The notes beneath the pieces are model-generated. The model was not told the origin of the DNA. It was given only the letters and a program-made list of their open reading frames with translations, and searched no databases. The position numbers and the translations under genes were made by a program. A stretch of DNA of 64,000 nt from Candidatus Eisenbacteria bacterium (GTDB lineage Bacteria; Eisenbacteria; RBG-16-71-46; SZUA-252), in NCBI GenBank assembly GCA_005893305.1, contig VBOZ01000008.1, positions 175,232-239,231 of the forward strand. Reading direction: 5' to 3'. Positions 17,907 through 27,072 of the stretch are shown in pieces. Numbering within the stretch: the first letter of the stretch is position 1; the number at the start of each line of letters is the position of its first letter.

Positions 17907-17948
17907 CCCACGGTTTCACCGTGGGCAAGAGCCATGCCAGGGCTCTTG
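17907..17948 (-). promoter_or_regulatory. Two abutting stem-loops containing a sigma-54-like element upstream of the ABC/pilD operon
   Basis: Two perfect inverted repeats touch each other. One has arms CAAGAGCC (17926-17933) and GGCTCTTG (17941-17948); the other has arms CCCACGG (17907-17913) and CCGTGGG (17919-17925). Within them the minus strand reads TGGCAT-N5-TTGC (17925-17939), with the GG/GC spacing of a -24/-12 promoter and one mismatch. Predicted transcription start near 17914 gives a leader of about 56 bases. The overlap with palindromes means the promoter reading is less certain than the other three; it might instead be an RNA element. Confidence 0.5.
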
Positions 17949-17975
17949 GGGGCCCGCCGGCGCCCGAAACCCCCT

Positions 17976-18018
17976 AAAAAAGAAAGGCGGCGGATCCGAT
18001 GGTCCGGAATCCGCCGCC
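17976..18018 (-). terminator. Intrinsic terminator after the pilin pair
   Basis: On the minus strand, directly after the second pilin stop (18036), GGCGGCGGAT (18009-18018) pairs perfectly with ATCCGCCGCC (17986-17995) around a 13-base loop, followed by TTTCTTTTTT (17976-17985). Stem strength and U-run make this a textbook rho-independent terminator, separating the very highly expressed pilins from the ABC transporter operon. Confidence 0.92.
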
Positions 18019-18035
18019 CACGAGACCGTCCTTGG

Positions 18036-18443
18036 TTAGCCGTTGGTCAAGGACAGCGACAGAAGCGCCGTCTTGCCAAAGCCCTGAATCGTGTAGCCGG
18101 TCGTCGACACCACGGTCGTGCCATAGCGACCCTGAGCGGCCGGGGCCACCCACAGCGCAGCCTCGTCCACCACGCCGGTGAACGGGTTGGTCGGATACGT
18201 GCCGCTCGGCATGTTCGCCTTCACGGCCGCAGCGTCCGCCGCCACCGGGTACGTACCCGTGTTCTTCACGGCGAAGTCTTCGATCGCGAGCTGGAAGCTG
18301 TGCATGTTCGCCTTCACGCTCGCCTCACGGGCCCGGTTCTGCATCGCGATGAAGTTCGGAATCGCGATTGCCGCAAGGATCCCGATGATGACAACCACGA
18401 TCATGAGCTCGATGAGGGTGAAGCCCTTCTCGTTGCGAAACAT
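18036..18443 (-). CDS. Type IV major pilin-like protein, promoter-distal paralogue
   Basis: A 135-residue prepilin with a short leader MFRNEKG and the canonical sequence FTLIELMIVVVIIGIL, so Gly(-1), Phe(+1) and Glu(+5) are all present. The spine ends AIPNFIAMQNRAREASVKANMH. The C-terminal part is small and has no cysteines, so there is no disulfide-bonded D-region. It is close to its upstream twin (most positions identical, no gaps in the first 100 residues). AAGGAG precedes the ATG by 7 bases, and it lies 28 bases after the twin, so it is co-transcribed. Processed by PilD and assembled by PilB/PilC. Confidence 0.93.
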   Translation of the reverse strand: MFRNEKGFTLIELMIVVVIIGILAAIAIPNFIAMQNRAREASVKANMHSFQLAIEDFAVKNTGTYPVAADAAAVKANMPSGTYPTNPFTGVVDEAALWVAPAAQGRYGTTVVSTTGYTIQGFGKTALLSLSLTNG

Positions 18444-18471
18444 GGTAGTTCTCCTTTCGTGTGCGCCATCC

Positions 18472-18882
18472 TTAGCCATTGGTGAGTTGGAGCCCCAACA
18501 GGGCCGCCTTACCGTAGCCCTTGATGGTGTAGCTGCTGGTGGTAACCGGATTCGCGCCGTAGCGCCCTGGCGCCGCCGGATCGGCACCCCAGAGCGCGGC
18601 CTCGTCCACAACGCCGGTGAACGGGTTGGTAGGAAACGTGCCGCTCGGCATGTTCAACTTCACGGCTGCCGCGTCCGCCGCCACCGGATAGACGCCTGCG
18701 GTCTTGGTGGCGAAGTCTTCGATCGCGAGCTGGAAGCTGTGCATGTTCGCTTTCACGCTAGATTCGCGTGCGCGGTCCTGCATCGCGATGAAGTTCGGGA
18801 TCGCAATCGCCGCGAGAATTCCGATGATGACGACCACGATCATCAGCTCGATCAGCGTGAACCCCTTTGTATTCTTGAGCAT
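18472..18882 (-). CDS. pilA: Type IV major pilin-like protein, promoter-proximal paralogue
   Basis: A 136-residue prepilin: leader MLKNTKG, then FTLIELMIVVVIIGIL with Glu+5, spine AIPNFIAMQDRARESSVKANMH and a compact C-terminal domain without cysteines. GGGAGG lies about nine bases before the ATG. It sits directly downstream of an exact-core sigma-54 promoter and of pilR, as pilA does in Pseudomonas and Myxococcus. Probably the main fibre subunit, with the next gene supplying a second pilin; which one predominates cannot be told from sequence. Confidence 0.94.
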   Translation of the reverse strand: MLKNTKGFTLIELMIVVVIIGILAAIAIPNFIAMQDRARESSVKANMHSFQLAIEDFATKTAGVYPVAADAAAVKLNMPSGTFPTNPFTGVVDEAALWGADPAAPGRYGANPVTTSSYTIKGYGKAALLGLQLTNG

Positions 18883-18954
18883 CGTTACCGCACCTCCCTT
18901 CGCCCCTGTCCTCCATGACTGGGCTGATGGCTTGACTCTTCACCGGGAGGTAAA

Positions 18955-18970
18955 AGCAACGTCTGTGCCA
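18955..18970 (-). promoter_or_regulatory. Sigma-54 promoter of the pilin pair
   Basis: The minus strand reads TGGCAC-N5-TTGCT, followed by TTT. The core bases, and the GG/GC spacing of ten, match the sigma-54 consensus exactly. Predicted start near 18945 gives a leader of about 62 bases to the ATG at 18882. pilR, an NtrC-type activator, ends 170 bases upstream. In Pseudomonas and Myxococcus pilA is sigma-54/PilR dependent, which supports the reading. Confidence 0.88.
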
Positions 18971-19097
18971 TGGTGCGATTCGGGGCGTGTCGCGGAGGCA
19001 TCCGCAAGTGAAGCCTCGCGTTGCCGCCGAGGCACGAGAGAGCCGAGTTCGGCCTCCCGCGCTCTTCCGCGCAAGTTGCACACTGGGGACCCCGCAA

Positions 19098-19117
19098 TCC
19101 ACATATTGCAATGTGGA
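19098..19117. promoter_or_regulatory. Palindrome upstream of the pilin promoter, candidate activator site
   Basis: TCCACAT (19098-19104), six bases, ATGTGGA (19111-19117): a perfect 7-base inverted repeat centred about 140 bases upstream of the -24/-12 element. That is a usual distance for an NtrC-family enhancer site. It lies between the pilR stop and the pilin promoter. Binding by PilR is inference; it does not obviously match the known P. aeruginosa PilR half-site. Confidence 0.4.
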
Positions 19118-19143
19118 AGGGGGTGCCGGTCAAAATGCGGCCG

Positions 19144-20526
19144 CTACAGCTCCGCTTCGATGCCGTCCTTCTCTTGAACCAGGCCGTAGGAGAGAAGCTT
19201 TCGGTAGAGCGTGGAGGGGTTGATCCCCAGGATCTCCGAGGCCCGCTTTTTCTGTCCGCTCGTATGGTGGAGCACCTTCATGATGTACTCCCGCTCGAGC
19301 TCGTCGAGCGTCATGGTCGGATTGTCGATCACGAGGCTCCCGCGCCCCTTGTTGCCCTGGAGCACCCGCTCCGGTAGATCCTCGGGAGTGATCACGCCGT
19401 TTTCCGTCAGGATCACCGCCCGCTCGATCACGTTTTCCAGCTCCCGCACGTTGCCCGGCCAGTCGTACGCGAGCAGCGCGTCGCGGGTCTCCTTGTTGAG
19501 CGTCTTGGGCTCCTTGCCGACGGTCAGCTTTTTCAGGAAGTGCTCGACCATCTCCTCGATGTCTTCCTTCCGCTCCCGAAGGGCCGGCAAGCGGATCTGG
19601 ATCACGTTGAGCCGGTAGAAGAGGTCCGCCCGGAAGCGGTTCTCCGAGACCGCCCGCTCGAGATCGGCGTTCGTCGCGGCGATGAGCCTCACGTCGATCT
19701 TGCGCGGCTTGGTTCCCCCGACGGGGATGATCTCCCGCTCCTGAAGCGCCCGGAGCAGCTTGACCTGCGTCGCGGGCAGCGTCTCTCCCACTTCGTCCAG
19801 GAAGAAGGAGCCGCCGCCGGCCACCGCGAGGAGTCCCTCCTGGTCTCGCACCGCCCCCGTGAAGGAGCCCTTCACGTGACCGAACAGGTTCGACTCGAGC
19901 AAATCTTTAGGGAGCGCCCCGCAGTTGATCGAGACGAACGGGCCGTCGGCCCGCAGGCTCAGGTAGTGGATCCGCTTCGCGATCAGCTCTTTCCCGGTGC
20001 CGCTCTCCCCGACGATCAGGATCGTCGAGTCGGAATCAGCCACCTTCTCCACGAGCTTCAGGACCTTCTGGATCTGCTCGCTGTGGCCGATGATCTCCTT
20101 CGTGTCGTCGGTTTTCTTCAGCTGGCGCTTCAGGAGGACGTTCTCCGACTGAACGCGCCGCATCGCGAGCGCGTTCTTGATGACCAGCCGGATCTCGTCG
20201 TTCTTGGCGCTCTTCTCGAGGTACTGGAAGGCGCCCCGGTTCAGGGCGTCGATCGCCGATTTCTGGGAAGCGAATGCCGTTCGGATGACAACCGGGATGC
20301 TCGAGTCGATCTTCTTGACGCCGGAAAGGACCCCGAGTCCGTCAATCTCGCCGGGCATCTTGATGTCGGTGACCACGACGTCGAAATTCTCCTCCTCCGC
20401 CTTCTGCAGGGCATCCCGGCCGGAGCGGGCCACGTGTACCTCGTAGCCCTCCTTGGAGAGGAGGATCGAGAGAAACTGAACCATGCTCTCTTCGTCGTCT
20501 ACGATCAGGATCTTCTCGCCGGCCAC
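19144..20526 (-). CDS. pilR: Sigma-54-dependent response regulator PilR
   Basis: A 460-residue NtrC-family activator. Receiver domain: ILIVDDEESM, phospho-Asp in VVVTDIKMPG, and Lys in YLEKSAKND. AAA+ domain: Walker A VGESGTGKELIA, the sigma-54 contact loop GSFTGA (Ser for Ala), Walker B FFLDEVGE, and the R-finger region LRALQEREIIPVGG. C-terminal Fis-type helix-turn-helix ends ASEILGINPSTLYRKL. It acts with RNA polymerase carrying sigma-54. It lies 25 bases after pilS and just before the pilins, the standard place for pilR, and four -24/-12 elements in this locus are its likely targets. Confidence 0.95.
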   Translation of the reverse strand: MAGEKILIVDDEESMVQFLSILLSKEGYEVHVARSGRDALQKAEEENFDVVVTDIKMPGEIDGLGVLSGVKKIDSSIPVVIRTAFASQKSAIDALNRGAFQYLEKSAKNDEIRLVIKNALAMRRVQSENVLLKRQLKKTDDTKEIIGHSEQIQKVLKLVEKVADSDSTILIVGESGTGKELIAKRIHYLSLRADGPFVSINCGALPKDLLESNLFGHVKGSFTGAVRDQEGLLAVAGGGSFFLDEVGETLPATQVKLLRALQEREIIPVGGTKPRKIDVRLIAATNADLERAVSENRFRADLFYRLNVIQIRLPALRERKEDIEEMVEHFLKKLTVGKEPKTLNKETRDALLAYDWPGNVRELENVIERAVILTENGVITPEDLPERVLQGNKGRGSLVIDNPTMTLDELEREYIMKVLHHTSGQKKRASEILGINPSTLYRKLLSYGLVQEKDGIEAEL

Positions 20527-20551
20527 AGGACCACCCTCGCTCTAGATAGAG

Positions 20552-22309
20552 TTACGCCGCGTGCGCGACGCTTCGCGCCGGATTGTCGGCCTGCGGCAAC
20601 CACAGACGCATCGTGGTCCCCTCACCGATCCGGCTCTCGACCTCAAAGTTTCCGCCATGGCGCTCTACGATCCGGTTGGCGATCGCCAGACCCAGACCGG
20701 TCCCGCCCTGCTTCGTTGAGAAAAACGGCTCGAATACCTGCGCGACGTCCTTGTCGCCGATCCCCGTCCCCGTGTCCGCGACTTCCATCACGACGCGCGG
20801 CCCCCCCGCTCGTCCCCAGGCGCCGGGCGTCCGCCGCTCTTCGCGGATCCGCACCGTCACGTTGCCCGTTCCCTCGATGGCCTCGAAGGCGTTGATCAGG
20901 AGATTCGTCATCACCTGCTTCATCTGGTCGAAGTCCGCGCGGACCCAGACCGGCACGTTCGGACCCTCGAGCAAAACCTTCTTTCCCTTCCCGGCGCTTT
21001 CGTGCCGGCGCGCGATCTCGATCGATTCGGACGCCAGGGCCGCCAGCTCGACCTTCTCGGTCTTGAGCGGGCGCTCCCGCGCGTACTCGAGCAGCTCCGA
21101 GACGAACCGCTCGAGCCGCTCCGACTCCCGCACGACCAGGTCCAGGAGCCGCGCGTTCTCTCCCTCGACGTGGAGCTCCTTCTGAAGCACCTCGACCGAG
21201 CCGGTGATCGGGTTGAGACAGTTCCGGATCTCGTGCGCGATGCCGGCCGAGAGCTCCCCGATCGCCGCCAGGGTCTCCCCGCGGCGGATGCGATCCTCGA
21301 GGGCCTTCACCTCCGAGAGATCCTGGAAGAGCGCGATCACTCCGCGCCGCTCCCCGGATGCGCCCAGGAGAAGGCTCGTCGAGATTCCCAGCGGCACCGT
21401 TCGGCCGTTCGCGGTCAGCACCGTCACCTCGTATCGAGTCCCTTCCGTGCCCCGCTCCAACGCTTCACGGAGCCGTGTCGAGAACGCTTCGAGCCCCGGC
21501 CCGAACGTCTCCAGATAGTGGCGTCCTTGCACCGCCTTGGTCGGCACCGCCAGGATCTCGGATGCCGCCCGGTTCCAGTGCCGCACCGAGCCGCCTGCGT
21601 CGATCGTCGCGAGCCCGCTCGAGAGGTTCTCGAGAATCGTCTCCGTATCGAACAGTGCCCGGTTCAGCTGGGCCCGCGCCTCGTCCAGCGCCAGCCTGCC
21701 CTCGCGGAGCGACCGCCCGATCGCGCCGCCGATCGCCCCCACGATGAAGAGGAGCGGCAGATACAGGATCAGACGGAGCCGGAGCGCCGGCTCGCTCAAC
21801 CGCTCGGTCAGCCCGTACGCCATCGGCGGCACCATCCCGCCGACCTCGGCCACGTAGAACGCTCCGTACGCCAACCCGGCCGCGGCCGCGAAGAGGAGCC
21901 CGCCCCTCACGGTGAGAAAGATCCCGCCCATCAGAGGCGCCAGCAGGAAGAGCGGCGCGAACTGGCTGGACGTCCCCCCGGTGAAGAGGAGGAGATACGA
22001 GATCACCGCGACGTCGACCAGGAACTGCGTCGTGAGAAGGGCGTTCACCTCCGCCCCGCTCTTCGCCGCGTGGTGGTACGCCACGGCCAGCCCCGCCGAG
22101 AGCGCCACCAAGAACACGAACGGGTAATGCCGAGTCAGGCTCAGGCCGGTGTCCGAGAACGCGACGGCCATCGCGGCCACCAGCGTGATGAGCGCCATGC
22201 GGCCGAGAATGACCGCCTTCACCGCCTCGCGAAGCCGCGGTTCCCCATCCGCCTTCGTTGTCGGGCCGGATCCGGCCTGCGGGCGACTATTTCCCCCCAG
22301 CGACCACAT
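20552..22309 (-). CDS. pilS: Sensor histidine kinase PilS
   Basis: A 585-residue membrane kinase. About six transmembrane helices (roughly 33-195) with short loops are followed by a PAS domain (about 230-345), a HisKA dimerisation domain with phospho-acceptor His in GIAHEIRNCLNPI, and a HATPase domain with N-box LLINAFEAI, G1 DTGTGIG and G2 GGTGLGLAIANRI. It phosphorylates PilR. In other species PilS senses pilin in the membrane. The ATG overlaps the end of pilC by 23 bases but lacks a clear ribosome-binding site, so the true start may be somewhat downstream. Confidence 0.92.
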   Translation of the reverse strand: MWSLGGNSRPQAGSGPTTKADGEPRLREAVKAVILGRMALITLVAAMAVAFSDTGLSLTRHYPFVFLVALSAGLAVAYHHAAKSGAEVNALLTTQFLVDVAVISYLLLFTGGTSSQFAPLFLLAPLMGGIFLTVRGGLLFAAAAGLAYGAFYVAEVGGMVPPMAYGLTERLSEPALRLRLILYLPLLFIVGAIGGAIGRSLREGRLALDEARAQLNRALFDTETILENLSSGLATIDAGGSVRHWNRAASEILAVPTKAVQGRHYLETFGPGLEAFSTRLREALERGTEGTRYEVTVLTANGRTVPLGISTSLLLGASGERRGVIALFQDLSEVKALEDRIRRGETLAAIGELSAGIAHEIRNCLNPITGSVEVLQKELHVEGENARLLDLVVRESERLERFVSELLEYARERPLKTEKVELAALASESIEIARRHESAGKGKKVLLEGPNVPVWVRADFDQMKQVMTNLLINAFEAIEGTGNVTVRIREERRTPGAWGRAGGPRVVMEVADTGTGIGDKDVAQVFEPFFSTKQGGTGLGLAIANRIVERHGGNFEVESRIGEGTTMRLWLPQADNPARSVAHAA

Positions 22310-23510
22310 TGATCAGCTTGAACATCGGCAGATACATGGCGACGACCATGCCGCCGATCACCGAGCCCATGAAGATGATCATCATCGGCTCGATCAGCGA
22401 GGTGAGCGAGTCGACCGCGGTATCCACCTCGTCGTCGTAGAAGTCGGCGATGCGAGTCAGCATGTCGTCCAGCGCTCCGGTCTCCTCGCCAACGGAGATC
22501 ATCTGCACCACCATCGGCGGGAAGACGTTCGATTGACGGAGCGGGGCGGAGATCGTCTCCCCTTCGCGGATGCTCGCGCGCGCGGCCATGATCGCTTCCT
22601 GAATCACCCGGTTGCCCGCGGTCCTCGCGGTGATCTCGAGGCCGGTCAAGATCGGGACGCCCGAGGAGATCAGCGTGCCCAGCGTCCGCGTGAACCGCGC
22701 CACGGCCCCCTTCCGGAGAACGTCGCCGAGCACGGGCAGCCCGAGGAGAAACTTGTCGATCTGGAAATGCCCCCCCTCGGTGGCGTAGTAGCGCCGGAGC
22801 CCGACGGTCACGCCGATGATTCCGCCGAGAAGCATCCACCAGTACCCGCGGAGAAAGTCCGAGAGCATCATCACGATCTTCGTCGGGAGGGGCAGATCGC
22901 CGCCGAAGGCGACGAAGATCTTGGCGAAGGTGGGGATGATGAAGATGAGCATGAAGGTCGTGGCCAGACACGCGACGGTCATGACCACGGCCGGATAGAC
23001 CATCGCGCCCTGGACCTTCCGGCGCAGCGCCTCCGCCTTCTCGATGAAGGTCGCGAGCCGCTGGAGGATGTCGTCCAAAATACCTCCCGCTTCGCCCGCT
23101 TCGACCATGTTCACGAACAGCTCGTCGAACGCGTCCTTGTTCTCCTTCTTCGCGAGCGCCTCGGCCAGCGTAGTGCCCGCCTCGACGTCGCGCATCGTCT
23201 GACCGATGATGGTCCGGAACGTTGCCTGCTCGGTCTGCTTGGAGAGGATGTCGAGGCACTGGACCAGGGGAAGCCCCGCGTTGATCATCGTCGCGAACTG
23301 GCGCGTGAAGATCGCCAGATCCCGCGTGCTCACGACCGGGCCGAATTGGGGGATGTTGAGCTTGATCTCCCCCCGCTTCTCGCGAACCGACGTGACGATG
23401 ATCCGCTTCTTCCGGAGCGCGGAGAGCGCCTCGTCCTGGGAGTCGGTCGTGACCTCCCCGGTCTGGATCTCTCCCGCTAGGGTCCGGCCTTTCCAAACGT
23501 AAACGGGCAC
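22287..23510 (-). CDS. pilC: Type IV pilus platform protein PilC
   Basis: A 407-residue GspF-family inner-membrane protein. It starts MPVYVWKGRTLAGE, has the first GspF domain with FTRQFATMINAGLPLVQCL, and repeats this in the second domain with FTRTLGTLISSGVPILTGLEI; three membrane helices are visible. PilC couples the PilB and PilT motors to pilin. It follows pilT by 21 bases. Order pilB-pilT-pilC is that of Myxococcus. Confidence 0.96.
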   Translation of the reverse strand: MPVYVWKGRTLAGEIQTGEVTTDSQDEALSALRKKRIIVTSVREKRGEIKLNIPQFGPVVSTRDLAIFTRQFATMINAGLPLVQCLDILSKQTEQATFRTIIGQTMRDVEAGTTLAEALAKKENKDAFDELFVNMVEAGEAGGILDDILQRLATFIEKAEALRRKVQGAMVYPAVVMTVACLATTFMLIFIIPTFAKIFVAFGGDLPLPTKIVMMLSDFLRGYWWMLLGGIIGVTVGLRRYYATEGGHFQIDKFLLGLPVLGDVLRKGAVARFTRTLGTLISSGVPILTGLEITARTAGNRVIQEAIMAARASIREGETISAPLRQSNVFPPMVVQMISVGEETGALDDMLTRIADFYDDEVDTAVDSLTSLIEPMMIIFMGSVIGGMVVAMYLPMFKLINVVAGGK

Positions 23511-23531
23511 GACGATTCCCCCTTGGCTCCG

Positions 23532-24614
<1,083 letters not shown>

Positions 24615-24648
24615 GTTTTCCTCCCTGACGCGGAGCGCTCCGGCGCGG

Positions 24649-26346
24649 CTAGCGGTCGGCCGCGGTCTCCTTCAGCACTTCTTCGGCGGTCGTAATGCCA
24701 TTCTTTAACTTGATTAGGCCATCCATTCGGAGCGTCAGCATTCCCTCGGTCACCGCCTGCTTCTTGATCGTGCTGGTCGACGAGCGGTCGAGAATCATGT
24801 CGCGGATCTTGGGAGAGACCGGCATCACCTCGTAGACGCCGAGGCGTCCCTTGTATCCGGTGTTGTTGCAGTCGACGCAGCCTTTACCCTCTTTGAACGC
24901 CACCTTGCGGGCCTCCTCTTCGGGGATGCCCAGCTCCCGCAGGACCTCGGCGTGGAGCTTCACGTCCGACTTGCACGAGACGCAGACCTTGCGCAGGAGT
25001 CGCTGCGCCATGATGAGGTTCGTCGAGGACGCGACGAGGAACGGCTCGATCCCCATGTCGATCATTCGGTTGATCGTCGAGGGGGCGTCGTTGGTGTGGA
25101 GGGTGGAGAGGACCAGGTGGCCCGTGAGAGCCGCCTTGACCGCGATCGATCCCGTATCGATGTCCCGGATTTCTCCCACCATGATGATGTTGGGGTCCTG
25201 TCGCAGGAACGCGCGCAGGGCCGCCGAGAAGGTCAAGCCGACCGCCTCGTTCACGAGGACCTGGTTGATCCCTTCCAGGTTGTACTCGACCGGGTCCTCG
25301 GAGGTCATGATGTTGACCTCGGGCTGGTTGATCTTGGAGAGCGCCGAGTAGAGCGTCGTCGTCTTTCCGCTTCCGGTCGGGCCCGTGACGAGCACCATCC
25401 CGTACGGCTGCGCGATCGCGTGCGTGAACTCCTTGAGCGCCGACTCCTGGAACCCGAGCTTGTTGAGATCGATGTTCAGGTTCCCCTTGTCGAGAATTCG
25501 CATCACGACCTTCTCTCCGTAGATCGTCGGAAGGCTCGAGACGCGGAGATCGATGGAGCGGCCGAGGAGGCGCAGCTTGATGCGGCCGTCCTGAGGGACC
25601 CGGCGCTCGGCGATGTCCAGATCGGCCATGATCTTGAGACGCGAGGTGATCGCGGCCTTCATCCGGAACGGCGGCGACATCATCTCGTAGAGGGTGCCGT
25701 CGATCCGGAAGCGGACGCGCAGGGTCCGCTCGTAGGGCTCGATGTGGATGTCGCTCGCTCCCTTGCGGACCGCGTCCGAGATGAGCGAGTTGACCAGTTT
25801 GACGACGGGGGCCTGCTCCGCTTCTCCGAGGAGGGCGACATCCGGCGTGTCGTCGACCGTCTCCTCGATGACCTCGATCTCGTCTTCCATCCCCCGCATC
25901 ACGGTCTCGAAGCTGGCAGCCGAGTCGTACGCCTTGTCGATGGCCTTCTTGATCGCCGACTCCGACGCGACGCACGGCTGCACCTCGCATCCGGTGATGA
26001 ACTTGATGTCGTCGAGCGCGAAGATGTTCGATGGATTCGCCATCGCGACCGTGAGGCGGCGGCCGGTCCGGGAAACGGGGACGACCTGGAACTTGTTCGC
26101 GACGTCGCCGGGGATGAGCTTCACCACGGCGGGGTCCGGCGCGAAATTGGTCAGGTCGACGGCGGGCACGCCGTATAGCTCGGAGAGGAACTTGGAGAGG
26201 TCGTCTTCCTTGACGGCGCCGAGCTTGATGAGGGCGGACATGAGGTTGCCGCCGCCGGTCTTGACCTGAAGCTGGGCTTTCTGCAGCGCCTCAGGCGTGA
26301 TGACGTGTGCTTCCAGCAGCTTGAGGCCTATGTTTTCCTGCTGCAC
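24649..26346 (-). CDS. pilB: Type IV pilus extension ATPase PilB
   Basis: A 565-residue ATPase. An N-terminal MshEN-like domain (GLKLLEAHVITPEALQKAQ) precedes the motor: ASDIHIEPYE, Walker A VTGPTGSGKTTTLYSAL, the Asp box SEDPVEYNLEGINQ, Walker B IIMVGEIRDIDTG, and a zinc tetracysteine (CVSC...CVDC). It powers pilus extension and may bind c-di-GMP through the MshEN region. The frame stays open to an ATG at 26403, but that ATG has no ribosome-binding site and would lie only ~12 bases from the predicted transcription start. GTG 26346, after GAGGG, starts exactly where the family does. Confidence 0.93.
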   Translation of the reverse strand: MQQENIGLKLLEAHVITPEALQKAQLQVKTGGGNLMSALIKLGAVKEDDLSKFLSELYGVPAVDLTNFAPDPAVVKLIPGDVANKFQVVPVSRTGRRLTVAMANPSNIFALDDIKFITGCEVQPCVASESAIKKAIDKAYDSAASFETVMRGMEDEIEVIEETVDDTPDVALLGEAEQAPVVKLVNSLISDAVRKGASDIHIEPYERTLRVRFRIDGTLYEMMSPPFRMKAAITSRLKIMADLDIAERRVPQDGRIKLRLLGRSIDLRVSSLPTIYGEKVVMRILDKGNLNIDLNKLGFQESALKEFTHAIAQPYGMVLVTGPTGSGKTTTLYSALSKINQPEVNIMTSEDPVEYNLEGINQVLVNEAVGLTFSAALRAFLRQDPNIIMVGEIRDIDTGSIAVKAALTGHLVLSTLHTNDAPSTINRMIDMGIEPFLVASSTNLIMAQRLLRKVCVSCKSDVKLHAEVLRELGIPEEEARKVAFKEGKGCVDCNNTGYKGRLGVYEVMPVSPKIRDMILDRSSTSTIKKQAVTEGMLTLRMDGLIKLKNGITTAEEVLKETAADR

Positions 26347-26425
26347 GTTTCCGGCCCTCGATGTCGATGCTTGCGTGGAGGCGAGTTCCCGTGATGGAGG
26401 CATGGGAATGGCCGTGAGACGTTTC

Positions 26426-26440
26426 GCAAGAGGGGTGCCA
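26426..26440 (-). promoter_or_regulatory. Sigma-54 promoter of pilB-pilT-pilC-pilS-pilR
   Basis: The minus strand reads TGGCAC-N5-TTGCG, an exact match to the core -24/-12 consensus with correct spacing. Transcription would start near 26415, giving a leader of about 70 bases to GTG 26346. The site would place pilSR under the control of its own product, an autoregulatory loop. Confidence 0.82.
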
Positions 26441-26565
26441 TAGGGAGCTTGGAAGCGCCCGATCGGATCGATCGCGCGCGTTACGAGGGTCTTAGAGGGG
26501 TCGCGGGGGAGTCGATTATCGCCCGGCGCGATGCAGACCGCCGGATTCTTTGCAGAATGCCCTGC

Positions 26566-27063
26566 TCAGTTCGCGATCGGCGATCCGGAATCGGCCGCCC
26601 CGGCCGGCGTCGAAAGGTAGGGTCGGATCCGCTCCAGCGTCCGAGGGCCGATACCCTTTACGCGAAGGAGCGCCTCCGGGGTCCCGTACGGGCCGCGCTC
26701 GGCGCGGTCCGCCAGAATCCTGGCGGCGAGGCCAGGGCCGATCCCGGGAAGCCGCTCCAGCTCCCGCGCCGTCGCCCGATCGAGGTCGATCCGGGACGGG
26801 ACGAGCGACGGCCCGCGGTCGAAAGCCCGGCCGCCGGCTTCGCGCCCGCGCCGGAGCGGGCCTCCACCGCTGACGGAGTCCGTCGGCGTATCAGCGGAGA
26901 CGCCGGGAGCCGCGTTCCGCGCGGCCGCATCCCGGGACTCCAAATCGGCCACGATGTCCTCGAATCGGGATTCGTGCGACCGTCTCCACTCCCGAAACGC
27001 GCTGCCCGCCAGGAGCGATACGAGGACGAACACGAGCCCGGCCCGCATCTCCCGTCCCCACAT
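26566..27063 (-). CDS. ComEA-like helix-hairpin-helix protein
   Basis: A 165-residue protein. A short hydrophobic N-terminal anchor (about 8-22) and a Gly/Arg-rich spacer (about 45-88) are followed by two helix-hairpin-helix motifs, IDLDRATARELERLPGIGPGLAARIL and LLRVKGIGPRTLERIRPYL. ComEA proteins bind incoming DNA outside the cytoplasmic membrane during natural transformation, and T4P often bring that DNA in, so the place next to pilB fits. No ComEC is in the window. An ATG five codons downstream (27048), preceded by GGGACGGGAG, may be the real start. Confidence 0.82.
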   Translation of the reverse strand: MWGREMRAGLVFVLVSLLAGSAFREWRRSHESRFEDIVADLESRDAAARNAAPGVSADTPTDSVSGGGPLRRGREAGGRAFDRGPSLVPSRIDLDRATARELERLPGIGPGLAARILADRAERGPYGTPEALLRVKGIGPRTLERIRPYLSTPAGAADSGSPIAN

Positions 27064-27072
27064 CCCCGCCCC

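Larger units (their letters stand above)
18036..18882 (-). repeat. Tandem duplication of a pilin gene
   Basis: Two consecutive pilin genes are paralogous along their whole lengths, at protein and DNA level; for example, the segments encoding KANMHSFQLAIEDFA and GVVDEAALW are the same in both. This is a direct, in-frame gene duplication separated by 28 bases. Confidence 0.9.

Noticed and set aside
18036..18882. Type II secretion pseudopilin GspG instead of T4P pilin
   Set aside because: The small cysteine-free C-terminal domain is GspG-like, but position next to pilR, a sigma-54 promoter and duplication favour major pilins; no other T2SS gene is here.
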